From Pedobacter sp. ASV17 (GTDB lineage Bacteria; Bacteroidota; Bacteroidia; Sphingobacteriales; Sphingobacteriaceae): 50,495 nt of DNA. The notes under the pieces were generated by a model. The model was given only the letters and a program-made list of their open reading frames with translations, was not told the DNA's origin and made no database searches. Below are positions 16,943-25,149 of the stretch, one piece after another. The stretch's first letter is position 1. Each line of letters opens with the position of its first letter. The stretch spans positions 1-50,495 of the forward strand of contig NZ_JAELTX010000022.1 in NCBI RefSeq assembly GCF_016429065.1. Reading direction: 5' to 3'. A program made the position numbers and the translations under genes.

Positions 16943-17701
16943 TTAAACAATATTCTCAAAATCGTTACCGCTTTCTTGTATGGCTTTTAAACGTGGTGAA
17001 ACTGATTTTACTTCTTCGTTCACATAATCGTTTTCAACCAAACCATCACGCATACGTACAATACGATGGGCATGTTGGGCAATATCCTCTTCGTGGGTAA
17101 CCAGGATAATGGTATTTCCCTTGCTGTGGATTTCCTCTAAAAGGCCCATAATTTCAATAGAAGTTTTAGTATCCAAGTTTCCAGTTGGCTCATCCGCTAA
17201 AATAATAGACGGATCATTGATCAAAGCCCTTGCAACAGCAACCCTCTGGCGCTGACCACCCGATAATTCGTTGGGTTTGTGCGTTACCCTATTGCCTAAG
17301 CCCACATTTTCTAAAGCTTTTTGAGCTCTTTCATCACGCTCTTTTTTGCTAGCTCCAGCATAAATTAAGGGCAGGGCTACGTTATCTAAAGAAGTTGATC
17401 GCGGTAAAAGATTAAAGGTCTGGAAAACGAAACCAATTTCTTTGTTCCTAACTTCAGCCAATTCATTATCGCTCATGCGGCTCACATCAATGCCATTTAG
17501 CACGTATTGACCATTGGTAGGTGTATCTAAACAACCTAAAATATTCATTAAGGTTGATTTTCCAGAACCCGATGGTCCCATTAGGGCAACAAATTCGCCT
17601 TTTTTAATGGTTAAACTTACTGATTTGAGTGCGTGGATTACCTCCGTGCCAATGACATATTTACGGCCAATATCTTTAATGGTAATGAGTTCTTTCTGCA
17701 T
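16943..17701 (-). CDS. ABC transporter ATP-binding protein, MacB/LolD-like
   Basis: A 252-aa ATPase subunit. Walker [10 protein letters not shown] is at about residues 42-50, Q-loop [12 protein letters not shown] near 92, signature [15 protein letters not shown] near 145 and Walker [13 protein letters not shown] near 165. The type is the macrolide-export/lipoprotein-release branch, whose permeases have large periplasmic domains. No permease is adjacent: neighbours are gatC (53 bp upstream) and a pduO gene. The permease must be elsewhere, so the substrate is unknown. The last ~30 residues extend past the usual core. Confidence 0.9.
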   Translation of the reverse strand: MQKELITIKDIGRKYVIGTEVIHALKSVSLTIKKGEFVALMGPSGSGKSTLMNILGCLDTPTNGQYVLNGIDVSRMSDNELAEVRNKEIGFVFQTFNLLPRSTSLDNVALPLIYAGASKKERDERAQKALENVGLGNRVTHKPNELSGGQRQRVAVARALINDPSIILADEPTGNLDTKTSIEIMGLLEEIHSKGNTIILVTHEEDIAQHAHRIVRMRDGLVENDYVNEEVKSVSPRLKAIQESGNDFENIV

Positions 17702-17753
17702 TGCTGTTTTGTTTTTTAGACGAGTATGCTCGTCGCAATGTTACAAGCTAATA

Positions 17754-18044
17754 TTATTTTTCGATAATCTTTGGTACCATAAAGAAACGTTCGTTGTGCA
17801 AAGCGGCGTTTTTCAAGCCATCTTTTACACTAATTTCGTTCTTGGCTACATCTTCACGCCAAACATTGGCCTCTTCATTCATGTAAACAAGTGGCTTCAC
17901 TCCTTCTGTATCCAATTCGTTTAGCTTTTCCATAAAGGTAAGAATCTTGTTCATCTCCTTGGTAAGGTTCTCCACCTCATTATCCTTGATTTCAATTCTC
18001 GCCAAATCGGCCACTTTATGTACGGTTTGTTTATCTATTACCAT
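17754..18044 (-). CDS. gatC: Asp-tRNA(Asn)/Glu-tRNA(Gln) amidotransferase subunit C
   Basis: A 96-aa small subunit of the GatCAB amidotransferase, which converts misacylated Asp-tRNA(Asn) and Glu-tRNA(Gln) to the correct amide forms. The start VIDKQTVHKVADLARIEI and the middle LTKEMNKILTFMEKLNELDTEGVKPL are diagnostic, ending in NERFFMVPKIIEK. GatA and GatB are not nearby, which is common. It is 53 bp upstream of the ABC ATPase and may be cotranscribed with it. Confidence 0.93.
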   Translation of the reverse strand: MVIDKQTVHKVADLARIEIKDNEVENLTKEMNKILTFMEKLNELDTEGVKPLVYMNEEANVWREDVAKNEISVKDGLKNAALHNERFFMVPKIIEK

Positions 18045-18105
18045 ATTTTGTTACAAGTTGTACGTGATGAGGTTGTAAAACTCAAAACGTATTTCGTAAA
18101 ACTTA

Positions 18106-18837
18106 CTACTTAAACCCTAATTTACTGTTAATCTTATCGTAAACGTCGTTCTTTAGCACTTCATCGTTTTCAACCGCTAAGATACTGGTTAAAATTGGTT
18201 CGTGCACATATACCTCTACAATGCCTGGTCTGGTGCCATATTTAGACCCATCATCCCACATTACTTTCCATATATTAGTAATACTTACAGGAACAATGGG
18301 AATGTTTTTTTCGATGGCTAGCCTAAACGGACCACTTTTGAAATCCTGTAATACTGGCGGATAGGCATCGTCTATTTTACCTTCTGGAAAAATAATCAAG
18401 CTCATACCGCTTTCCAAATTATCTCCCGCTTTTTTAAACGCCCTAAAAGAAGAAATCTTGCTGGCTCTTGAAACGGCAATATCAATGGTGGTAAAGAAAA
18501 TACCCAACAAAGGATTCTTCATTAACTCTTCCTTACCCATAAAATGATACCTTCCTCTAGCTAAAACGCAGAAAATGATGATATCTAAATTAGAAGTGTG
18601 GTTGGCACAAAAGATATAAGTCTGGTTTTTATCCAGTGCTTTCTCAAACTTGAAATTAAAGAAAATACCAGATAATGCAGCCGCGGTAAACGAGTGCACG
18701 GTTCTAAACTTGTTCAGGATACCATAGTACCTAGGATGTCTTGTAAACCAATAATAAAATGGCCAAAACAATATAAAAATCAGGGAAAGGCATAACAGGC
18801 AATAAACCCAATGTATCTTTCGGAGCAGCTTAATCAT
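18106..18837 (-). CDS. 1-acyl-sn-glycerol-3-phosphate acyltransferase family protein
   Basis: A 243-aa PlsC-type enzyme adding the second acyl chain to lysophosphatidate. The N-terminal hydrophobic segment (WVYCLLCLSLIFILFWPFYYW) anchors it. The catalytic HX4D box is NHTSNLDIIIF (about residues 81-91), and the FPEGKIDD motif near 150 binds glycerol phosphate. I placed the start at 18837 (MIKLLRKIHW). The longer frame from 18885 would run through a clear promoter whose predicted transcript begins at the 18837 ATG, which suggests a leaderless message. Confidence 0.88.
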   Translation of the reverse strand: MIKLLRKIHWVYCLLCLSLIFILFWPFYYWFTRHPRYYGILNKFRTVHSFTAAALSGIFFNFKFEKALDKNQTYIFCANHTSNLDIIIFCVLARGRYHFMGKEELMKNPLLGIFFTTIDIAVSRASKISSFRAFKKAGDNLESGMSLIIFPEGKIDDAYPPVLQDFKSGPFRLAIEKNIPIVPVSITNIWKVMWDDGSKYGTRPGIVEVYVHEPILTSILAVENDEVLKNDVYDKINSKLGFK

Positions 18838-18843
18838 CGAAAT

Positions 18844-18873
18844 CAAAAATACAATTTTAGGGTAAGTAGCAAA
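18844..18873 (-). promoter_or_regulatory. Bacteroidota-type promoter of the acyltransferase gene
   Basis: On minus: TTTG (plus 18870-18873), 18 nt, TATTTTTG (plus 18844-18851), a full match to TTTG-N-TAnnTTTG. Only six nucleotides separate the -7 box from ATG 18837, so the predicted +1 falls on or beside the start codon. Confidence 0.65.
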
Positions 18874-19011
18874 TGTTTTTTTCAAAATCGTTGAGGTTCA
18901 ACGCCAATAGGATGATTATAGGCATGCTCATGTTTGTCAAATGCTTTTAAATTTAATTTTACGAATTCAACATCCTTCACACTATTCAGTTTTTTACTTA
19001 ATTTCGGCCTC

Positions 19012-20010
19012 ATGAAAGAAACAGTTGTTAGTGGAATTCGGTCCACAGGAAAACTCCATTTAGGTAATTACTATGGTGCGGTAAAAAACTTCATCAAGAT
19101 GCAGGAAGAGTATAATTGCTATTTTTTCATTGCTGATTGGCACTCCCTAACAACACACCCTACCCCAGAAAACCTTCACGGAAACATCAAAAACGTATTG
19201 GTAGATTATCTTGCTTGCGGCCTAAACCCAGAAGAAAGCACCATTTACGTACAATCTGATGTGCCAGAAATTATTGAATTGTACCTATACCTAAACATGA
19301 ATGCCTATTTAGGTGAGCTGGAAAGGGCTACTTCTTTTAAAGATAAAGTACGTGGAAATCCTGATAATGTAAATGCGGGTTTGCTTACCTATCCAGTATT
19401 GATGGCTGCTGATATTTTGATCCACAAGGCCACTAAAGTACCTGTAGGGAAAGATCAGGAGCAACATTTAGAAATGGCCCGTACCTTTGGTAATCGCTTT
19501 AACCGTCTTTATAATCAAGAATATTTCCCAGAACCCTATGCTTTTAGCTACACAGAGAAATTGGTAAAAGTACCTGGCTTAGATGGAAAAGGTAAAATGG
19601 GTAAATCTGAAGGTGATGCTAACTGCATTTATTTATCTGATACCCCAGAAGCCATTCGCAAAAAGGTTTCAAGGGCAGTAACCGATAGCGGACCAAGTGA
19701 AGAAAATCAGGAAAAGCCAGAAGCTATCCAGAATCTGTTTGATTTAATGAAAATTGTTTCGCCTGCAGATACATTGAACCACTTTGATGATCTTTACAAC
19801 AAAATGGCCATCCGTTACGGTGATTTCAAGAAACAATTGGCCGAGGACATGATCATCGCTACCAATCCAGTGAGAGAAAGAATCAATGATATTGTAGATG
19901 ATAACGACTATCTGCAAAAAGTGGCTCGTTTAGGCGCTGAAAAAGCGAGAGAAAGCGCTCAAAAAACAATTAAAGAAGTACGTGAGTTAATAGGTTTTAA
20001 AAGTTTTTAA
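19012..20010 (+). CDS. trpS: Tryptophan--tRNA ligase
   Basis: A 332-aa class I aminoacyl-tRNA synthetase. The HIGH-type motif is KLHLGN (residues 14-19) and the KMSKS-type motif is KMGKS (195-199). The TrpRS block GELERATSFKDK near 101-112 and HKATKVPVGKDQEQHLE near 138-153 are clear. I chose ATG 19012 (MKETVVSGIR). The frame stays open 78 bp upstream, but those residues are not TrpRS-like. It heads a plus-strand run with the deoxynucleoside kinase and kdsB. Confidence 0.95.
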   Translation: MKETVVSGIRSTGKLHLGNYYGAVKNFIKMQEEYNCYFFIADWHSLTTHPTPENLHGNIKNVLVDYLACGLNPEESTIYVQSDVPEIIELYLYLNMNAYLGELERATSFKDKVRGNPDNVNAGLLTYPVLMAADILIHKATKVPVGKDQEQHLEMARTFGNRFNRLYNQEYFPEPYAFSYTEKLVKVPGLDGKGKMGKSEGDANCIYLSDTPEAIRKKVSRAVTDSGPSEENQEKPEAIQNLFDLMKIVSPADTLNHFDDLYNKMAIRYGDFKKQLAEDMIIATNPVRERINDIVDDNDYLQKVARLGAEKARESAQKTIKEVRELIGFKSF

Positions 20011-20093
20011 TTTGTAGTATTGCGTATCGCGATAAGCGTAATGAAATAATAACGCCAATCGGAATACGCTTTACTTAACACTTAATAAGAAAT

Positions 20094-20708
20094 ATGCATA
20101 TAGCTATAGTAGGCAACATAGGTGCTGGAAAAACGACACTAACAGGGCTTTTGGCCAAAAATTACGGATGGGAAGCACTTTATGAGGCTGTAGATAACAA
20201 TCCTTACTTAGAGGATTTTTATAGCGACATGAAACGTTGGAGCTTTAACCTTCAAATCTATTTCTTGAACAGTCGCTTTCAGCAGATTGTAGAAATTGAT
20301 CAGAATAAGAGCAATGTGATACAAGATCGTACCATTTATGAAGATGCGCATATTTTTGCTGATAATCTTCATGAAATGGGTTTAATGACTACCCGCGATC
20401 ATGATAACTACAGAGCGATTTTCGATAACATTACTTCGTTCATCAAGCCTCCTGATTTGTTGGTTTATTTAAGAGCTTCGGTACCTACCCTAGTCAATAA
20501 TATTCAACGCAGAGGCAGAGAATATGAAGCCAGTATCCGTATCGATTACCTTTCGAAATTGAACGAGAAATACGAGACTTGGATCAAAAACTATAAGTTA
20601 GGTAAGTTGTTAATTTTGGATAAGGACAAACTAGATTTCACCAATAATCCAGAAGATTTAGGAACCATTATCCAAGCGATAGAAGCCGAAATTAACGGAT
20701 TATTTTAA
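20094..20708 (+). CDS. Deoxynucleoside kinase family protein
   Basis: A 204-aa kinase phosphorylating deoxynucleosides for salvage. The P-loop is GNIGAGKTT (residues 7-15). WSFNLQIYFLNSRF (near 50) binds substrate, the DRTIYEDAHIF motif (near 82) is the DRS-type catalytic segment, and RRGREYE (near 143) is the lid. The preference among dA, dG, dC and T cannot be read from sequence. The next gene starts 5 bp after its stop. Confidence 0.93.
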   Translation: MHIAIVGNIGAGKTTLTGLLAKNYGWEALYEAVDNNPYLEDFYSDMKRWSFNLQIYFLNSRFQQIVEIDQNKSNVIQDRTIYEDAHIFADNLHEMGLMTTRDHDNYRAIFDNITSFIKPPDLLVYLRASVPTLVNNIQRRGREYEASIRIDYLSKLNEKYETWIKNYKLGKLLILDKDKLDFTNNPEDLGTIIQAIEAEINGLF

Positions 20709-20713
20709 AGCTG

Positions 20714-20914
20714 ATGAGTAAAGATTTTCAACAGGAAGACCCAGAAAACTGGAAGTGGGGAATCTTTTACTTTAACAAAAAAGATCATCGAATGGTTGTG
20801 CCAAAAAGAAATCCCATCATGGGGTGGACATTTAACTTTGCCCATCCTGCTGGATATATCTTTTTAGCACTTATTCTTTTATTTATTATTTTTCAATTGA
20901 TTTATTCACGATGA
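20714..20914 (+). CDS. DUF5808 domain small membrane protein
   Basis: A 66-aa protein: an N-terminal cytosolic part with NWKWGIFYFNKKDHRMVVPKR, then MGWTFNFAHPAGYIFL and a C-terminal membrane helix (about residues 47-63, ILLFIIFQLIYS). The N-terminal sequence fits DUF5808. Its function is unknown. It sits 5 bp after the kinase and overlaps kdsB by 4 bp (ATGA), so translation is coupled to both. Confidence 0.85.
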   Translation: MSKDFQQEDPENWKWGIFYFNKKDHRMVVPKRNPIMGWTFNFAHPAGYIFLALILLFIIFQLIYSR

Positions 20915-21639
20915 AGATTCTTGGCATTATTCCAGCAAGATACGCCTCTACCCGTTTTCCAGGTAAGCCACTAGTTGATATTCATGGTAAAACAATGATT
21001 CAAAGGGTGTATGAGCAATCTATCAAAACTGAAGGTTTAGCTCATGTGGTGGTGGCTACCGATGATGAACGTATTGCTGAAGAAGTGAACAATTTTGGCG
21101 GTCAATACGTGATGACGGGCAATACACATCAAAGTGGAACAGATCGCTGCGCCGAAGTTGCCGAAAAAATGCCCGAGTATGATATCATCATCAATATTCA
21201 GGGCGATGAGCCTTATATCAGTCCAGAGCAAATAGCCTTATTAGGCACTTGCTTTTCAGATAATAAAACCCAGCTGGCTACTTTAATTAAGGAGATCACT
21301 ACTGAAGAAGAACTCTTTAATGTGAACATTCCTAAGGTAGTGATCAATGCGCAACAGGAAGCTTTATATTTCAGCAGACAAACCATCCCCTATCTTCGTA
21401 ATACAGAAAAAGAGAATTGGTTAAATGCACATCAGTTCTATAAGCATATTGGTATTTATGGCTATCGCAGAGATGTGTTGCTTGCCTTAACCAAATTGAA
21501 GCCTTCTACGTTAGAAATCACAGAAAGTTTGGAACAACTACGTTGGTTAGAGAATGGTTTTACCATTAAAACCAAAGTGACCCACCTAGAAACTATTGCC
21601 ATAGATACTCCTGAAGACCTTAAGAAAATATCTAAATAA
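20911..21639 (+). CDS. kdsB: 3-deoxy-manno-octulosonate cytidylyltransferase
   Basis: A 242-aa enzyme that activates Kdo as CMP-Kdo for lipopolysaccharide core synthesis. ILGIIPARYASTRFPGKPL (residues 3-21) is the CTP-binding signature. HVVVATDDERIAEEV, TGNTHQSGTDRCAEV and INIQGDEPYI follow in the family order. It indicates a Gram-negative envelope with Kdo-containing LPS. It overlaps the DUF5808 stop by 4 bp and is the last recognised gene of the run. Confidence 0.95.
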   Translation: MKILGIIPARYASTRFPGKPLVDIHGKTMIQRVYEQSIKTEGLAHVVVATDDERIAEEVNNFGGQYVMTGNTHQSGTDRCAEVAEKMPEYDIIINIQGDEPYISPEQIALLGTCFSDNKTQLATLIKEITTEEELFNVNIPKVVINAQQEALYFSRQTIPYLRNTEKENWLNAHQFYKHIGIYGYRRDVLLALTKLKPSTLEITESLEQLRWLENGFTIKTKVTHLETIAIDTPEDLKKISK

Positions 21640-21670
21640 TTCTTTATATTAAGGCCTAAAATCTATTGCC

Positions 21671-22207
21671 ATGAAAAGAGTCATCATCGCTTTATCGCTT
21701 GTGGGCCTTTTAAGCGCCTGTAATTCCTCCGTATCGGAAAAGGATTCTGATTCAACTGAGGGACTTAAAAACACCAGTACTTTCGCTTTTTCTGATAAAG
21801 TGAAACTGGATACTTTTACAGTGGCCATTGTAGGCAGCAACAGTAAAGACAGGCAACTGCTGTTTACCATCAGATCTTTTGAAGGAAAAGAAATTTACAG
21901 GCAGGAAATTAAAACCAGCGAGTTGCTGAAAAATTACTTGGCTACTGCCGAAATGACTAAGGAAAAGGATAAAATGCGGTTCCTTAAAGAAGAAATCTCC
22001 TATTTTTTTGAAGACCATCACTTTTTAGAACCAGCAGTTACGCCAGATGAACAACCAGACAAGAACGTTCCCGATAAGGCTTTCTACAATGAGCTTAAAC
22101 AAAACGGATTGAATGGCTTCGATTATCGTTTGGGCAAAGACCACAATGTTTACATCGCCTGGTCGGAGAAGGAACAGAAAGTTAAAGTTTATTATAAGTG
22201 CTGTTAA
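21671..22207 (+). CDS. Hypothetical lipoprotein
   Basis: A 178-aa protein with a lipobox LVGLLSAC (Cys at residue 17), then a Ser/Asp-rich linker. The mature part has alternating strands (DKVKLDTFTVAIVGSNSKDRQLLFTIRSFEGKEIYRQ), a helix-rich middle and a Cys-Cys C-terminus (VKVYYKCC). I do not recognise a domain. It follows kdsB by 31 bp and may be transcribed with it, but a link to LPS is only positional. Confidence 0.7.
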   Translation: MKRVIIALSLVGLLSACNSSVSEKDSDSTEGLKNTSTFAFSDKVKLDTFTVAIVGSNSKDRQLLFTIRSFEGKEIYRQEIKTSELLKNYLATAEMTKEKDKMRFLKEEISYFFEDHHFLEPAVTPDEQPDKNVPDKAFYNELKQNGLNGFDYRLGKDHNVYIAWSEKEQKVKVYYKCC

Positions 22208-22568
22208 GCGAAGTGGTATTGCACTAGCATTCACCCGTGCGTCATTTCCACGTAGGCGGGAACGGTTAAAGCGCTATAAAATCATACTCCATTAACACCT
22301 AAACTTGGTGCCCGCAGGTATATTCAATTTCACTATAAACTATTATATATCAAATGTTTGTAAGAACAGCATCAATGACATGGGTGCGACTCCTAAGGAG
22401 TCGAATGTCTCGGATTATAATATCTTTTCTGCAGTTATTGAAATCCTTCGGATTTTTGTATAGGTCAATATAATTATTTGCTTATCAGGCTTTAGCTTGC
22501 AAAATATACTTTCAATACTTTTTAATCATCATTTTTCCCATTCATTGCCATTATTCTACTACTTTTCA
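22208..22568. repeat. Gene-free stretch with a GACTCCTAAGGAGTC palindromic repeat
   Basis: No gene was found. A perfect palindrome GACTCCTAAGGAGTC lies at 22388-22402, followed by a second small palindrome AAATCCTTCGGATTT around 22440-22454 and by AGGCTTTAGCTTGC around 22489-22502. A fragment CGTCATTTCCACGTAGGCGGGAA is at 22240-22262. These look like relics of dispersed repeats. Confidence 0.6.
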
Positions 22569-22576
22569 TAACTTTG
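22545..22576 (+). promoter_or_regulatory. Promoter of the copper/heme cluster
   Basis: TTG (22545-22547), 21 nt, TAACTTTG (22569-22576) fits the TTG-N-TAnnTTTG pattern. The ATG at 22583 begins six nucleotides after the box, so the message may be leaderless. Confidence 0.55.
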
Positions 22577-22582
22577 CCCGCA

Positions 22583-22960
22583 ATGAAAATCTGTAGAAAA
22601 CTAATTGCAGTAGTATTGCTGGTTGGCGTGATGGCCAACTGCTTTAATTATTGGATTGTTTCTACCTCCTACCATTTCAACAAAGCTTACATCTCTTCTG
22701 TACTGTGTACCAACAAAGACAAACCAGCGCTTCATTGTGAGGGAAAGTGTTTTTTGGACATTAAACTTAAAGAGCTTGAGCAAAAAAACAAGCAAGAGCA
22801 AGAGCATGTAAAACGCGTGATTGAAACGGTAGCACCAGAAAAACCGCTTTTGGTTTTTAAAACCTTCGAAACCGAGGTAGAAACAGCTATCCCACATTAT
22901 CTACAGCAAAAGCCAGTAGGTAAGCCCAACACCATCTTCCACCCACCAAAGGTAGCTTAA
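22583..22960 (+). CDS. Small secreted or membrane protein of the copper cluster
   Basis: A 125-aa protein: hydrophobic N-terminus (KLIAVVLLVGVMANCFNYWIV), then CTNKDKPALHCEGKCFLDIKLKELEQK. The C..H-C-x3-C pattern suggests metal binding. A charged coiled-coil-like stretch (ELEQKNKQEQEHVKRVIE) and a Pro/His-ending tail follow. I know this shape from Bacteroidota copper loci but cannot name a characterised family. It lies 300 bp upstream of MbnP on the same strand. ATG 22583 is preferred over the TTG nine bases earlier because it is the first codon after the promoter. Confidence 0.65.
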   Translation: MKICRKLIAVVLLVGVMANCFNYWIVSTSYHFNKAYISSVLCTNKDKPALHCEGKCFLDIKLKELEQKNKQEQEHVKRVIETVAPEKPLLVFKTFETEVETAIPHYLQQKPVGKPNTIFHPPKVA

Positions 22961-23260
22961 TCATTTCTTAGTGGCCTACAATAGCAATCCCAAATCATGG
23001 GAAGTGTTGTGTATTGCTTTATTCATTCATAGTTCGTTATTACGAGGCACGAAGCAATCTCATTAGTATGAGATAAATTATTATTGCTTTAAGGCTGCTT
23101 TGTGCTTTGCAATGACGTTGTTGGGGTTTCCGCGAATGAACATAAAATCTTATTAAGAAAGCATCTTTCTTAAATGCCACTTTATGAACTGTTTATTATT
23201 TTTTAAATGAAATGATATGGATGCTATTTAGCATTACATACCATTTCCAAGATCCTTATT
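22961..23260. repeat. Spacer with an imperfect GTTATTACGAGGCACGAAGCAA-type inverted repeat
   Basis: CGTTATTACGAGGCACGAAGC (from 23035) pairs imperfectly with CTGCTTTGTGCTTTGCAATGACG (23095-23117). This has the same outline as the GTCAT-TCGA elements but different arms. Otherwise it is AT-rich leader DNA before the MbnP gene. No gene was found. Confidence 0.55.
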
Positions 23261-24100
23261 ATGAAAAAAATATTCTTATTAATTATACTTTCTGCCCTTC
23301 TATTTACCGCTTGCAAGAAAAGCGACAGCACTGCTCCTGATTTTGATGAAAAGAACCTCGCTTCCCTTTCTGTGGAGTTCGACAACATTGTTGGTGGCAG
23401 GACATTGACCTTTAACAATACCGCAATACCTTATACCAATGCCAAAGGCGAACCTTTCAGCATCAGTATGTTGCAATATTTTGTGAGTAATATCAAAGTA
23501 ACCACTACCAGTGGCCAACAGTATACGGTTCCACAAGACAGTTCCTATTTTATGGTGAACGGTGCCGATAAAGCCACAAGGTTTGCTACGGTTAAGGTAC
23601 CAGAAGGCGATTACAGCAAATTGACCTTTGTTTTAGGCGTAGATAGTTTGAGAAGCACGATGCCTATCGACAAAAGAGTGGGTGTTTTAGACCCAGCAGC
23701 AGGTGGAGGCCACGGGGGTGGCGGAATGTACTGGGGTTGGAACGCTGGCTACATTTTCTTCAAATTGGAAGGCAACTCAACGGTAATTAGTGACGACCAA
23801 CAGGGAGATCCCACAGGTAAAAAACAATTTAGGTACCATATTGGCGGATTTGGTGGTTACAGTGCACCAACCATCAACAACATTAAAACCATTACTGTTG
23901 ATTTAAATGCGGCAGGAATTGCCAAGGTGAGGAAAGGAAGACAAAGCAACATTCATCTTTTTGTGGACATCATGAAGTTCTTTAATGGAAGCACTACACT
24001 AAGCATTAAGGAAAATCCAAATGTAATGTTCAGTGCCTACTCCACTAACCTTGCTAAAAACTTTAACGGACTGTTTACGCATGACCATACGGAGAACTAG
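23261..24100 (+). CDS. MbnP family copper-binding lipoprotein
   Basis: A 279-aa lipoprotein (SALLFTAC, Cys 18). The MbnP hallmarks are LSVEFDNIVGGR, FSISMLQYFVSNIKV, LTFVLGVDSLR and the Gly/His loop before MYWGWNAGYIFFKLEG (about residues 156-171). In the studied MbnP one Trp is oxidised to kynurenine by its partner MbnH and helps bind Cu(I). W158 and W160 here are the candidate sites, an inference. H151, H193 and the FTHDH tail could add ligands. The diheme partner follows directly, its start overlapping or touching this stop. Confidence 0.88.
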   Translation: MKKIFLLIILSALLFTACKKSDSTAPDFDEKNLASLSVEFDNIVGGRTLTFNNTAIPYTNAKGEPFSISMLQYFVSNIKVTTTSGQQYTVPQDSSYFMVNGADKATRFATVKVPEGDYSKLTFVLGVDSLRSTMPIDKRVGVLDPAAGGGHGGGGMYWGWNAGYIFFKLEGNSTVISDDQQGDPTGKKQFRYHIGGFGGYSAPTINNIKTITVDLNAAGIAKVRKGRQSNIHLFVDIMKFFNGSTTLSIKENPNVMFSAYSTNLAKNFNGLFTHDHTEN

Positions 24101-24102
24101 TG

Positions 24103-25149
24103 ATGAAATTGAGCTATTTAAAATACCTTTTTCTGGTACTGCTCTTTGTATACGCTTGTAAAAAAAGTGATGATGCAAAAGAGCAAATAGCAAGTTTTTT
24201 GGGCTTTCAAAAGCCCAAAAACTTTCCAGAACCCGTTTATGCTTTTGCCAATAACCCTATCACTAAAGATGGTTTTGAGTTAGGGAGAATGTTGTTTTAC
24301 GAACCCAGACTTTCAAGGGATAACACCATCAGTTGCGGATCATGTCACATTCAATCTTCGGCATTTACACAGCATGGACATGATGTTAGCCATGGCATTG
24401 ATGACCGATTAGGTACGCGTAACTCTCCTCCTATTATGAACTTGGCTTGGAACAAAGCCTTTATGTGGGGCGGCGGTGTATTCGATTTGGATTTACAGCC
24501 TATTGTGCCCATTACTACGCACGAAGAAATGGATGAGGACCTTGAAAATGTGTTGAATAAACTCCGTGCAATGCCTACTTATAAGAATAAGTTCAAGGCC
24601 GCTTTTGGCTCGGAGCAAATCAGTACTGCCAATTTCATGAAAGCCCTTTCTCAATTCATGTTGATGTGTGTGAGCAGTAATGCCAAGTACGACAAAGTAA
24701 TGCGTAAAGAACAAAATGCCAGTTTTAGTGCCATAGAAGCCGAAGGTTATGAAATCTTTAAAAACAAATGTGGCAACTGTCATAAAGAACCGCTCTTTAC
24801 CGATGGTAATTTCAGGAACAATGGTTTAGCGCCAAGTGCCATCAATGATTTGGGATTGTACACAGCAACACTCTTAGAAGGCGATAAATACAAATTCAAG
24901 GTGCCTTCGTTGCGTAACCTCAAATACACAGCGCCCTACATGCACGACGGTAGGTTTTTGAGTTTAGATGCTGTCTTTGACCACTATATCCGTGAGGTAC
25001 AAAACACGCCAAACCTCGATCCGTCATTAGTTGCTAATGGAACGAGAGGTATTGCTATCAATAGTGATGAAAAAAGCAAATTACTCGCTTTTTTAAACAC
25101 TTTAAATGACGAGGAATTCATTAATAATAAACTTTTAGCAGAACAGTAA
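24103..25149 (+). CDS. MbnH-like diheme cytochrome c peroxidase/MauG family protein
   Basis: A 348-aa lipoprotein (VLLFVYAC, Cys 19) with two c-type heme sites, CGSCH (residues 78-82) and CGNCH (223-227). Family features are LGRMLFYEPRLSRDNTISC, RNSPPIMNLAWNKAFMWGG, MDEDLENV and VPSLRNLKYTAPYMHDGRF. CcpA/MauG relatives either reduce peroxide or use high-valent heme to modify a protein. Next to MbnP the second role (Trp oxidation of MbnP) is likely. The stop and the ATG of the next gene overlap at 25149. GTG 24100 is an alternative start. Confidence 0.88.
   Translation: MKLSYLKYLFLVLLFVYACKKSDDAKEQIASFLGFQKPKNFPEPVYAFANNPITKDGFELGRMLFYEPRLSRDNTISCGSCHIQSSAFTQHGHDVSHGIDDRLGTRNSPPIMNLAWNKAFMWGGGVFDLDLQPIVPITTHEEMDEDLENVLNKLRAMPTYKNKFKAAFGSEQISTANFMKALSQFMLMCVSSNAKYDKVMRKEQNASFSAIEAEGYEIFKNKCGNCHKEPLFTDGNFRNNGLAPSAINDLGLYTATLLEGDKYKFKVPSLRNLKYTAPYMHDGRFLSLDAVFDHYIREVQNTPNLDPSLVANGTRGIAINSDEKSKLLAFLNTLNDEEFINNKLLAEQ

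Noticed and set aside
18838..18885. Longer start for the acyltransferase
   Set aside because: The extra 16 codons overlap a full-consensus promoter whose +1 would fall downstream of them.
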